Part shown: piece by piece, positions 17,151 to 25,316 of the stretch
How positions within the stretch are numbered: position 1 is the stretch's first letter
Layout of the letters: each line of letters opens with the position of its first letter
Assembly (NCBI RefSeq): GCF_000168975.1
Contig: NZ_AAUW01000023.1
Coordinates: 58,770 to 122,769 of the forward strand
Reading direction: 5' to 3'
DNA: 64,000 nt
Source: Roseibium aggregatum IAM 12614
Lineage (GTDB): Bacteria > Pseudomonadota > Alphaproteobacteria > Rhizobiales > Stappiaceae
Made by a program: the position numbers and the translations under genes
Notes under the pieces: model-generated
Told to the model about the DNA's origin: nothing
Databases searched by the model: none
Seen by the model: only the letters and a program-made list of their open reading frames with translations

Positions 17151-18938
17151 TCAATTGAAGGTCAGCCGAACGGGCCGAGAATGACGGGTGTGACGGGTCT
17201 GGTTGTGGTCGAACACGGAGACCCACATGAACAGCCCGTCCTTCATGGCAAGGTCCTGGCTTTGGCCGGTGTCCATGTCCCGGACGACTTCAAGCGTCCA
17301 ATAGCCGTCCTGCCATTTGGAGCCGCCCAGGAGATCCGCCCGGCTGCCCGAATATTCACCCTGGATGAGAACGCCGGGAATAACGGTTCCAACGGGAATT
17401 TCCGCGTCTTTTTCCGGCGAGTAAGGCACGCTTTCTTCTTCGAACATCCACCACTGCGACCCCTCGTCCGAGATCGCGTCGGTGGCCAGATCGACGGTTC
17501 CCATCAGCGCGCTCATTTTCTTGTAGTCGTTCGGAAGCCGGTGCACGCCCACCGTGCCGTGGTAATGGGTCACGGGATCGCCGATGTAGTTGTAGACGTA
17601 GAACGCCTTGCCTTCATCGGGATTGTAGCCTGCGCTGTACCGGCTTTTGCCGGCGGCCTGGGCTTCATTCGGTTCCACCGGTGTCGAGAAGTGCATGTCG
17701 TCGACACGTCCCAGCATGCCGCCGCGCGAGGCTTTCCACTGCCACACGTCAACGAGGCTGCCGTCGGTGGTGTAATGAAGGCCACGGCTGTTGAAGGCCG
17801 CCGGTTTGTCGCCCAGGGGCTTCGGCCCCATGTGGGTCGCGCCGCCGCCGCCAAAGGTGTCGGTGGTCGAAAAGGCGACCGAGAACTTGTCCTCGTAATA
17901 GGCGGTCTCGTCCGAAATATCGGCCCGGTTGTTCAGCATGTGCCAACCGTCTTCACGCTTGACCAGCGGATGCCGTTTCAAGGAGCGGTTCTTGTCCTCC
18001 CAGCGGAAGGCGAAGGCAATCTTGTCACCCACTTGCACGGCACGGACTTCGACCGTCGACTCGCCCGTTCCATTCAGGTTCGAGCCTTGCTGGGTCCTGA
18101 TGAAAACCGGAGGCGCGGACTGCCAGGCCGCATCGTCCAGTTTGCCGTCAAGCACGGGCAGCGTGGCGCCTTCAGCGACGAAAAGGCTGTCACGTGTAGC
18201 AAAATCGAGGCTGACGGCGCCAACCAGAACGATCGCGCCAAGGGCAAGGGCAAGGGCAAGCGGATGGCGGCTCATGCCCGGGAACCGGCGCAGGGACTGC
18301 GGACGGAACAGCCGCAGCAACTGGGCAACGCCGCCATAACAGTAGTGCAGCACCACATGGGCAACGATATAGGTCAGCACCACGAGGGCGGCGGTGTAAT
18401 GCACCGTCACCCAGATGCCGCCATGTCCGAGATAGAGCAGCACACCGGTTGCCGACAGGGTGAGCACGGCGCCGAAAAGAACCCAATAGGCAATGACGTT
18501 GACGGCGGCCAGGCGCAGCTTCGTGCTTGCGGGCAGCGTCAGCACGATAATTTTCTTGGAAGAAATGCGCCGTTTCAGGCGGCCAAGCGTCATATAGGCC
18601 GCATAGGCGAAGATGAGCGCCAACACGAAGACGGCCGACACATAGTGCCAGGTCCAGATTTCGCCCTGTGGCAGGATCGGTTCGAACAGTTTCGAGAACC
18701 AGGCGTTTTCCGCATCGGCCGACAGGCGTATGCCGGTGAGCAGGCTGGTGACAATCGCAACGACCAGCGTCCAGTGCAGGAGGATCGTTCCGATGTCGCT
18801 ACGCACTGGCGGGGTACGGTCTTCTGGCCGCCTGGGCGTGCTTTCCGATGGATTGCCGGGCTGGCCGGAACGGGCTTTACCGTTGGTTTTGGACGATGAG
18901 GGCAGTTCGAGGGCGTGATCTGTCACTTGGTCCGTCAA
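17151..18938 (-). CDS. Cytochrome b561-type membrane domain fused to ethylbenzene dehydrogenase-like haem domain
   Basis: Fusion protein of about 595 aa. The first ~240 residues form a di-haem cytochrome b561-like domain with four helices and candidate axial histidines (LLHWTL, WTWHYV, VTVHYT, AHVVLHY). A fifth hydrophobic helix near residue 240 leads to an about 340-residue C-terminal domain resembling the haem b subunit of ethylbenzene/DMSO-dehydrogenase-type enzymes (LDGKLDDAAWQSAPP start; FRWEDKN; DKFSVAFS), probably periplasmic. The frame is open to a GTG at 19037, but a TTG at 18938 is preceded by GGAGG at 5-nt spacing and was chosen. Likely partner of the downstream reductase; physiological substrate unknown. 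Confidence 0.8.
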   Translation of the reverse strand: MTDQVTDHALELPSSSKTNGKARSGQPGNPSESTPRRPEDRTPPVRSDIGTILLHWTLVVAIVTSLLTGIRLSADAENAWFSKLFEPILPQGEIWTWHYVSAVFVLALIFAYAAYMTLGRLKRRISSKKIIVLTLPASTKLRLAAVNVIAYWVLFGAVLTLSATGVLLYLGHGGIWVTVHYTAALVVLTYIVAHVVLHYCYGGVAQLLRLFRPQSLRRFPGMSRHPLALALALGAIVLVGAVSLDFATRDSLFVAEGATLPVLDGKLDDAAWQSAPPVFIRTQQGSNLNGTGESTVEVRAVQVGDKIAFAFRWEDKNRSLKRHPLVKREDGWHMLNNRADISDETAYYEDKFSVAFSTTDTFGGGGATHMGPKPLGDKPAAFNSRGLHYTTDGSLVDVWQWKASRGGMLGRVDDMHFSTPVEPNEAQAAGKSRYSAGYNPDEGKAFYVYNYIGDPVTHYHGTVGVHRLPNDYKKMSALMGTVDLATDAISDEGSQWWMFEEESVPYSPEKDAEIPVGTVIPGVLIQGEYSGSRADLLGGSKWQDGYWTLEVVRDMDTGQSQDLAMKDGLFMWVSVFDHNQTRHTRHSRPVRLTFN

Positions 18939-19615
18939 CGTTTCCTCCAGGGCCGCCAGCGTTGCGACCGGGTTACCGGCATAGGTTGTGCAACCGGATG
19001 CCGGGCAATTCAAAGCTCTGCGCCCAAAAAATAACACATTTTAACAAAAGTGAAGAAAAAATGGCAGATACAACTAGCTTAAAACCTATCCGCGCAGCGC
19101 GGTGCATGCATTAGTAAATTACTCAAGGGAAGAATATGAGAAAAATATTTTGAATTAGTTTGAAGTTTTCTCAATTTTCCGCGATTATGAATTTGAATCA
19201 GGAAATTTGTAAAAATATATGAGAATAATATTTTGATAAATAAACTAAACTTCGAGTTGTGTTTCAAGTTATGCTTGCGTGTTCGCGCGATTTGATCCTC
19301 GCCTATCTGTCCTAATCTTGCCTTTCGGAAGTCTTTTGCCTGTCTCGCGAGGCTGTGGCATCTGGCCGCCGTCAACTGTGGTTAACCCTTCGAGTGAAAT
19401 CGCGAGAGGGAGACGCCTGACCTGTTCGTCGCGATTTTGATGCAGGTCATACGACTGTGGTCATTTCTCTCTTAACGTCATTCCAGTTGAGGCGAGACCG
19501 GAGCGGCACGAAGGTATCGGTTGTGCGCGTTTGAAAAAACCGCCTAAGATGGTGTGCGTTGCAACAGACGGGTCCGGCCCGGTTTGAATGACCTTCATTC
19601 TAAAAGGGGGCGTAG
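18939..19615. other. AT-rich intergenic region upstream of the V-type ATPase operon
   Basis: From about 19020 to 19270 the sequence becomes strongly AT-rich (long A/T runs), unlike the flanking coding DNA, then returns to normal composition. No convincing gene is seen. It must hold the promoter of the ATPase operon and the upstream signals of the cytochrome fusion gene; I could not place a confident -35/-10. The base composition is compatible with a transferred or H-NS/MucR-like-bound segment (inference). Confidence 0.5.
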
Positions 19616-20983
19616 ATGCTGGTCTCCCATACGCGGATTGTCGATATCGTTGGCGATATCATTCGCATCCAGGTGTCTTCGACGAAGAGCGAGTCGGAAG
19701 GAAGGCCGTGCCTGGGCGATCTGGCACTGGTCGATGCGGGCAATGGTGCGACGTCTCTCGCGCAGGTCATCAACATCGACCGGGACATGGTCTCGCTGCA
19801 GGTCAACTCCGGTACCAAGGGCCTGGCAAACAACGCATCCGTGCGCTTCCTGGGCGAGCCGGCCAAGGTCACCTATTCTGACAATATCCTGGGCCGCGTG
19901 TTCGATGGCGCCGGTCAGCCGATTGACCGGGGACCGGATCTGTCCAGTGATCCTTCCGTGCCAATCGGCGGCCCCTCGGCAAACCCGATGAAGCGCGTGC
20001 TTGCCTCACGCATGATCCGCACCGACGTGCCGATGATCGACATCTTCAACTGCCTCGTGGAAAGTCAGAAGATTCCGATCTTCTCGGTTTCCGGCGAACC
20101 CTATAACCCGTTTCTGGCCCGTATCGGCATTCAGGCAGATGCGGATATCGTGGTGTTCGGCGGCCTGGGTCTGATCTTCGACGACTATGCCTTCTTCCGG
20201 CAGCAGTTCGAGGATGCCGGCGTTTTCCCGCGCACCGTGATGTTCATCAACCAGGCGTCCGATCCGGTGGTGGAGCGTCTGCAGGTTCCGGACATGGCGC
20301 TTGCGGTTGCGGAAAAATTCGCTGTTGAGGAAGGCAAGCGGGTGCTGGTGCTGCTCACCGACATGACAGCCTTCGCCGATGCCATGAAGGAAGTCTCCAT
20401 CGCCATGGAGCGGGTGCCCGCGAACCGGGGTTATCCGGGCGATCTTTATTCCCAGTTGGCCCGCCGCTATGAAAAGGCTTGCGATTTCAAAGGCTCCGGC
20501 TCGGTCACCATTCTGACGGTCACCACGATGCCGGGCAATGACGTCACCCACCCGGTGCCGGACAACACCGGCTACATCACCGAAGGCCAGTTCTATCTGC
20601 ACAGCGGGGTGCTGGATCCCTTCGGCTCGCTGTCGCGATTGAAGCAGCATGTGATCGGCAAGGTGACGCGCGAGGATCACAACCAGATCATGAACACCAT
20701 GATCCGTTTCTATTCCGGAGCCCGCGATGCGGAGCAGAAACTGTCGATGGCGTTCGAATTGTCGGAATACGACCGCCAGCTCCTGAAGTTCGGTGGTCTT
20801 TTCCGGCAGCGCTTCATGGATATCAACGTCGCCATGCCCCTGGAGGAGGCGCTCGATCTGTGCTGGCAGACGCTTGCCGAATGTTTCCAGCCGGAACAGC
20901 TTCTGATGAAACAGGGGCTGATCGACAAGTATTTCCCGAAAAAGAAACCTGCCGGCGGAACCTCTGACGAGGAGGCTGCCTGA
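19616..20983 (+). CDS. ntpB: A/V-type ATPase subunit B
   Basis: Non-catalytic nucleotide-binding subunit of the V1 head, 455 aa, usual length. It has the N-terminal beta-barrel, then a RecA-like domain in which the P-loop is replaced by FSVSGEPYNPFLARIG, the hallmark of B subunits. The C-terminal helical bundle ends with a Lys-rich tail. First gene of a seven-gene operon; its stop overlaps the next start (TGATG). The B subunit alternates with A in the hexamer and helps stator binding. Shorter upstream frames in other phases are artefacts. Confidence 0.96.
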   Translation: MLVSHTRIVDIVGDIIRIQVSSTKSESEGRPCLGDLALVDAGNGATSLAQVINIDRDMVSLQVNSGTKGLANNASVRFLGEPAKVTYSDNILGRVFDGAGQPIDRGPDLSSDPSVPIGGPSANPMKRVLASRMIRTDVPMIDIFNCLVESQKIPIFSVSGEPYNPFLARIGIQADADIVVFGGLGLIFDDYAFFRQQFEDAGVFPRTVMFINQASDPVVERLQVPDMALAVAEKFAVEEGKRVLVLLTDMTAFADAMKEVSIAMERVPANRGYPGDLYSQLARRYEKACDFKGSGSVTILTVTTMPGNDVTHPVPDNTGYITEGQFYLHSGVLDPFGSLSRLKQHVIGKVTREDHNQIMNTMIRFYSGARDAEQKLSMAFELSEYDRQLLKFGGLFRQRFMDINVAMPLEEALDLCWQTLAECFQPEQLLMKQGLIDKYFPKKKPAGGTSDEEAA

Positions 20984-21606
20984 TGGCAAGGCTCGCGCTC
21001 AACAAGTCGTCTCTGGCCCGGGAAAGCGGACAGCTCTCGGAATACAGGCGCTTCCTGCCGTCTCTTGAGCTGAAGCGGCTCCAGATCATGGCAGAGCGCG
21101 CCAAGGCGAAGGAAGCGGTCACCCGGCTCGAGGCAGAATATGAAGAGCGCTTCAACGCTCTTGCGCGGTCCTTGCCGATGCTCGCCAACAAACATGTCCC
21201 GCTGGAGGGGCTGGTGGTGCTGAAGCAGGCCGTTGTGGGCGAACAGAACCTCTCCGGCACCCGTCTGCCGGTGCTGGAAGATCTCGAGGTCGAGACGCAA
21301 CCCTATTCCCGTCTGGCACGGCCGCATTGGGTCGATCCCTATGTCGAAGGCATGCGAGAGCTTCTGCGGCTCAACAAGGAACGCGACATCGCCAGGGAGC
21401 GCATCGCTCGGCTGATCGAGGCCGAAGCGGTTATATCGCGCCGGGTCAACCTGTTCGAGAAGGTGCTGATCCCGCAGGCGGAACGCAACATCAAGAAGAT
21501 CCGCATGGCCCTTGCCGATGCGGAACGCGATGCCGTGGTCCGTGCCAAGATCTCCAAACGCAAGACGGCCGCCCGCGGCGCCGAAACCTCGGTGGCCGAA
21601 CTATGA
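20983..21606 (+). CDS. ntpD: A/V-type ATPase subunit D
   Basis: Central rotor stalk subunit of 207 aa, long antiparallel coiled coil with the signature N-terminus (LALNKSSLARESGQL) and C-terminus (FEKVLIPQAERNIKKI). It transmits rotation between the A3B3 head and the membrane ring, usually with subunit F, which is not found here. Start overlaps the B stop by one base and its stop overlaps the I start (ATGA). Confidence 0.95.
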   Translation: MARLALNKSSLARESGQLSEYRRFLPSLELKRLQIMAERAKAKEAVTRLEAEYEERFNALARSLPMLANKHVPLEGLVVLKQAVVGEQNLSGTRLPVLEDLEVETQPYSRLARPHWVDPYVEGMRELLRLNKERDIARERIARLIEAEAVISRRVNLFEKVLIPQAERNIKKIRMALADAERDAVVRAKISKRKTAARGAETSVAEL

Positions 21607-23396
21607 CCATCGTCCCGCTCGTCAAGGTGAACCTGGTCGGCATCCTTGAAGACAAGGACAAGGTGCTGGAAGCCGCGCAGGAATTCGGCGCTTTCCATCT
21701 GATCCCCCTGACATCGGCGCAAAAGGAACTGGAAGCCGTGCCGGCGGGCCGGGGGCGTGAGGCGAGCGAAGCCCTGCGCTGGCTCATGGACAGCAACGCA
21801 CAGCGCCGCCCCATCACTCACCCCGACGACTTCGACCTGGAAGCGGTCATCGAGCAGACCCTTGCCAACCGCAAGGCGCTTCGCGACTGCGAAGACCGGG
21901 TGGCACGTCTCGACCAGCGCATTGAGGACGTGGAGCCCTGGGGCGAATTCAGCTTTTCCGACCTGGCCGAGATTGGCGACTACCGGCTTTGGTTCTATGT
22001 GGTGCCCAACGCCAAGCTCAAGCAGGTCGATCCGACCGGCAAGATCCTGGAGATCGTCCACCGCGACAAGTATCGCAGCTATATCGTGCTGCTGTCGCCG
22101 GAAGAGCCGGCGGCAAATGCCATGCCGGTGCCGCGTGTTCACGTGGGCGCCGAGGCGCTTTCGGTGCTGCGGCGTCAATATGAAGATGCGGCCATTCAAC
22201 TGGAAGAGCTGGAGCTGCAGCGTCAGGCGCTCACCAAATGGCGGTTCGTGCTTGCCCGTAACCTCGCCGCGGCCCGGGACCATTCCGCCCGGCACAGGGC
22301 ATCGCTCGAAACCGCGGATACGGATCGGGTGTTCGTGCTTCAGGCCTGGGCGCGGCGGGATCAGGTGCCGGAGATCAGCAGGCTTGCGGAGAGTCTCGGC
22401 ATCGCCCTGCTGGTAACGGACGTCGACGACGCCGATGCGCCGCCCACGCTTCTTGACAACAGCCCGGCGCTGGAAGCGGGGGAGGATCTGGTCGAATTCT
22501 ATCAGACCCCCGGCTACAGAGGGTGGGACCCCTCGGCAATTGTCTATGTTTCCTTCGTGATCTTCTTCGGCATGATCATGACGGACGCGGGCTATGGCCT
22601 GCTCCTTCTTCTCCTGTTGTTCCTGTTCCGGGGGCGCTTCACGGGGTCCGCGCTGGGCCGCCGCATGTTCCGCATGTCGGTCTGGCTGATGATCTCCACG
22701 GCAGCCTTCGGTGTGGCGACAGGCAGCTATTTCGGCGTCACGCCTCCCGACGGCACGTTCCTGGCGCACCTGAAGGTGCTTCACCTGAAGGACGTCGACA
22801 CGATGATGAAGATCACACTGACCATCGGCGTGGTCCATATCGTCATCGCAAACCTGATGCGCGCCTGGCACGAACAGACCCTGAGCGGACGCATGCAGCC
22901 TGCCGGCTGGTGTCTGGTGGCGCTGGGCGGTCTGGCGACTTTCCTGGGGCAGGGCACCCCCATGGCCGTTGCCGGTCCGGTCGCGGTGGTTGCCGGGCTT
23001 CTTCTGGTCGGCATCTTCGGCAGCGACCGCAAGGTGACATCGCTCAAGACCGGCGGCCTCAGGGTGTTCGACGGGCTCGCGTCGCTCGCGCGTGTCGTCA
23101 ACATCTTCTCCGACGTTCTCAGCTACATGCGTCTGTTTGCTCTGGGGCTTGCGGCCGCCTCGCTCGCCGAAACCATCAATTCGCTGTCGGGCCAACTCAA
23201 TAACGCGGTCCCGGGCGTGGGCCTTTTGATTGCCATCGCGGTTCTGGTGCTCGGGCACGCCATCAATATCGGGCTCGGGCTGATCGCCGGCTGTGTGCAC
23301 GGCCTGCGCCTGAATGTCATTGAATTTTTCAATTGGGGTTTGAAGGACGAAGGCACACCCTTCCGTCCCTTCAGGAAAGAGGAGACACGCCTGTGA
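21603..23396 (+). CDS. ntpI: A/V-type ATPase subunit I (a subunit)
   Basis: Membrane stator subunit of 597 aa. The first ~310 residues form the cytosolic arm; the rest has about seven or eight membrane helices. The essential ion-channel arginine is present in VLSYMRLFALGLAAAS. The protein forms the ion half-channels against the K ring. The frame is open upstream through subunit D, but the ATG at 21603 (MTIVPLVKVNL) overlaps the D stop and matches the family start. It overlaps the K gene through GTGA. Confidence 0.95.
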   Translation: MTIVPLVKVNLVGILEDKDKVLEAAQEFGAFHLIPLTSAQKELEAVPAGRGREASEALRWLMDSNAQRRPITHPDDFDLEAVIEQTLANRKALRDCEDRVARLDQRIEDVEPWGEFSFSDLAEIGDYRLWFYVVPNAKLKQVDPTGKILEIVHRDKYRSYIVLLSPEEPAANAMPVPRVHVGAEALSVLRRQYEDAAIQLEELELQRQALTKWRFVLARNLAAARDHSARHRASLETADTDRVFVLQAWARRDQVPEISRLAESLGIALLVTDVDDADAPPTLLDNSPALEAGEDLVEFYQTPGYRGWDPSAIVYVSFVIFFGMIMTDAGYGLLLLLLLFLFRGRFTGSALGRRMFRMSVWLMISTAAFGVATGSYFGVTPPDGTFLAHLKVLHLKDVDTMMKITLTIGVVHIVIANLMRAWHEQTLSGRMQPAGWCLVALGGLATFLGQGTPMAVAGPVAVVAGLLLVGIFGSDRKVTSLKTGGLRVFDGLASLARVVNIFSDVLSYMRLFALGLAAASLAETINSLSGQLNNAVPGVGLLIAIAVLVLGHAINIGLGLIAGCVHGLRLNVIEFFNWGLKDEGTPFRPFRKEETRL

Positions 23397-23842
23397 ACGA
23401 ATTTGTTGTGGCTCTCGGCTGGTTTGGGCTGTTCGCACCGGTCGCCCTCGGCGCCATAGGCAGTGCCTGGGGCTGCGCCCTTGGCGGCAGCGCAGCCATA
23501 GGCGCCATGCTGGACAGCGACGGCGGCTATGGCCGGTTCATCGGTGTTTCGCTGATGCCGTCTTCCCAGGTGATCTACGGCATCGTGATCATGTTCTCGC
23601 TGCAGCAGCCCACCATCGATGCGGCCAATGGCGCAGCACTGTTCGGCATTGGCCTCCTGTCCGGCGTCACCATGCTCTACACCGGAATCCGCCAGGGCGA
23701 GGTGCTCGCCTCTGCCATCCATGCCTCCAAGGCCAAACCGGAAATTTTCGGCATTTCGCTCGCTCCGGCAGCGGTGCTGGAGGGGTTCTCGGTCTTTGCT
23801 CTCGTCTTCGCGCTGGTCCTGTCCGGCTCGATCCCCGCTTAG
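23393..23842 (+). CDS. ntpK: A/V-type ATPase subunit K (proteolipid ring)
   Basis: Membrane ring subunit of 149 aa with four helices, a duplicated two-hairpin proteolipid. Start is a GTG overlapping the I stop, preceded by GAGGAG. The ion-carrying Glu lies only in helix 4 (LAPAAVLEGF, Glu130). By comparison with the Na+ ring of Enterococcus hirae (Leu61, Thr64, Gln65, Gln110, Glu139) the aligned residues are Met55, Ser58, Gln59, Gln101 and Glu130. The polar ligand set is thus nearly preserved, suggesting Na+ rather than H+ coupling (inference). Confidence 0.93.
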   Translation: MNEFVVALGWFGLFAPVALGAIGSAWGCALGGSAAIGAMLDSDGGYGRFIGVSLMPSSQVIYGIVIMFSLQQPTIDAANGAALFGIGLLSGVTMLYTGIRQGEVLASAIHASKAKPEIFGISLAPAAVLEGFSVFALVFALVLSGSIPA

Positions 23843-23866
23843 GGCCAGAAGGAACAGGAGGCGGTA

Positions 23867-24568
23867 ATGTCCAAACATGACGCAGCAGACGACCTGGAAA
23901 ACGCCGCCGGCGCCGGTGTCCAGGCCCTGATCGAACGGCTGAAGTCCGAAGGCGTGGCCGCTGGCCTGTCGGAGGGGGATGCCATCCTGGCCAAGGCCAG
24001 GGAAAAGGCGGAAGCGATTGTCGAGGAGGCAAGGCTGAAGGCGGACAGCCTGCTGGCCGAGGCAAGGGCGGAGGCGGCCCGCGAAAAGGCGGCGACGGAA
24101 GACGGGCTGAAGGTTGCCGCGCGCGACCTTGTCCTCAGCCTGCGCAACGAGCTTGGCGACCGTATCCAGCAGGAAGCCGGACGGCTGGTGGCAACCACCC
24201 TTGCCGACGAGGAATTCTTGAAAAACCTCATTCTGGCGATGGCCGCCAATGCGAAGGATAATGCCTCGGTCGGCGATGCGGAACCGATGGAGATCGTCCT
24301 GCCGGAGAAGGTCGTCACCTTCGAGGAGCTGAAACAATCGCCCGAGGCGGTCGAACCGGGAACGCTCACCCACTTCGTCATCGCGCTGGCGGGCGAGGTC
24401 CTGCGGGAAGGGGTTACCTTCTCCACCGCGCCAGGCTTCGACGGCATCAAGGTGAAGCTGACCGACAGGGACGTTTCCATCGACCTGACCGAAGAGGCCA
24501 TCGCGACACTGTTGAAGCGGCACCTGCAACCGCGCCTCAGGGCAGTGATGGAAGGGGTGCTGCGCTGA
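23867..24568 (+). CDS. ntpE: A/V-type ATPase subunit E
   Basis: Peripheral stalk subunit of 233 aa with a long Ala/Glu/Lys-rich helical N-terminal half (AKAREKAEAIVEEARLKADS) and a globular C-terminal domain with the conserved GFDGIKVKLTDRDVSIDLT strand region. It holds the A3B3 head static against subunit I. Preceded by AGGAGG, 24 bp after K. Usual E partners (subunit G/H) were not found. Confidence 0.88.
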   Translation: MSKHDAADDLENAAGAGVQALIERLKSEGVAAGLSEGDAILAKAREKAEAIVEEARLKADSLLAEARAEAAREKAATEDGLKVAARDLVLSLRNELGDRIQQEAGRLVATTLADEEFLKNLILAMAANAKDNASVGDAEPMEIVLPEKVVTFEELKQSPEAVEPGTLTHFVIALAGEVLREGVTFSTAPGFDGIKVKLTDRDVSIDLTEEAIATLLKRHLQPRLRAVMEGVLR

Positions 24569-24569
24569 C

Positions 24570-25316
24570 ATGAGCCGGCCGCACCAATATATCGCGCTGG
24601 TCTCCAGTCTGCCCCATCTCGGCAAGCTGTTCTCGCGCAAGGACGTGCCGATCTCCGGGTTCCGGCTGAAGCAGCGGCTGTCGATGCTGGAACCGGCGCA
24701 CGCGAGCCTGTTGCGCGAAATGGTGGAAGTCACGGCCTGGGCTGGCGTTGCCGGGTTCGACCGGGACATCGACGTGATCCGGCGGGCAAATAAGGTCCTC
24801 GCCGATCTTCAGGCCTATCCGGATCTGCAACATCTTGTCGGTGCGCGCATGGAAACCCGGACGCTGATTGCGGCGTTGCGCCGCCGCCGGGACGGACAGG
24901 AAAGCGCCGCCGACATCGAAAACTGGGGCCTCGGCCGATGGTGCAACCAGATCAGGGCGAACTGGAACGATCCGGCCTTTGGTCTGGGACACTTCATGCC
25001 CTGGGTGGGGGAGGCGCACCGACTGATGCTGGCAGGCGATCACATCGCCATGGAACGCCTTGTGCTGACCCAGGTGTTCGACCAACTGGGTCATTACGGC
25101 AATCTGCATGAGTTCGATTTCGAAGCCGTGGCGATCTATGTGCTGCGCTGGGTGATCGTCGAACGCTGGTCGCGCTACAACGAGGCCGATGCCCGCGCCC
25201 GGTTGGAAACGCTTGTGGCGGCCGCTCTTGCCGGCAAGACCGATGCCGGCGGGCTAGCCGGCCGGCAGGACCTTTTCTCAGACTTCACGTCTGCCCTTGA
25301 GGGAGCCTTTTCATGA
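24570..25316 (+). CDS. DUF2764 family protein (subunit C-like) of the V-type ATPase
   Basis: Cytosolic protein of 248 aa. In position and N-terminus (YIALVSSLPHL) it matches the DUF2764 proteins found between subunits E and A in the ATPase operons of Chlamydia, spirochaetes and Bacteroidetes. There they are thought to replace subunit C/d, the adaptor linking the central stalk to the membrane ring. Mostly helical with conserved aromatic and charged residues; no signal peptide. Gap to E is one base; its stop overlaps the A start (ATGA). Confidence 0.82.
   Translation: MSRPHQYIALVSSLPHLGKLFSRKDVPISGFRLKQRLSMLEPAHASLLREMVEVTAWAGVAGFDRDIDVIRRANKVLADLQAYPDLQHLVGARMETRTLIAALRRRRDGQESAADIENWGLGRWCNQIRANWNDPAFGLGHFMPWVGEAHRLMLAGDHIAMERLVLTQVFDQLGHYGNLHEFDFEAVAIYVLRWVIVERWSRYNEADARARLETLVAAALAGKTDAGGLAGRQDLFSDFTSALEGAFS

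Noticed and set aside
19554..19991. Plus-strand frames overlapping the start of subunit B in other phases
   Set aside because: Shadows; subunit B begins at the conserved MLVSHTRIVDIVGDII segment.
21339..23438. Minus-strand frame of 699 codons opposite subunit I
   Set aside because: Composition-driven antisense frame rich in His/Arg/Gln; the plus strand encodes a clear V-type subunit.
23123..24769. Minus-strand frame of 548 codons opposite subunits K and E
   Set aside because: Antisense shadow without recognisable folds or ribosome site.
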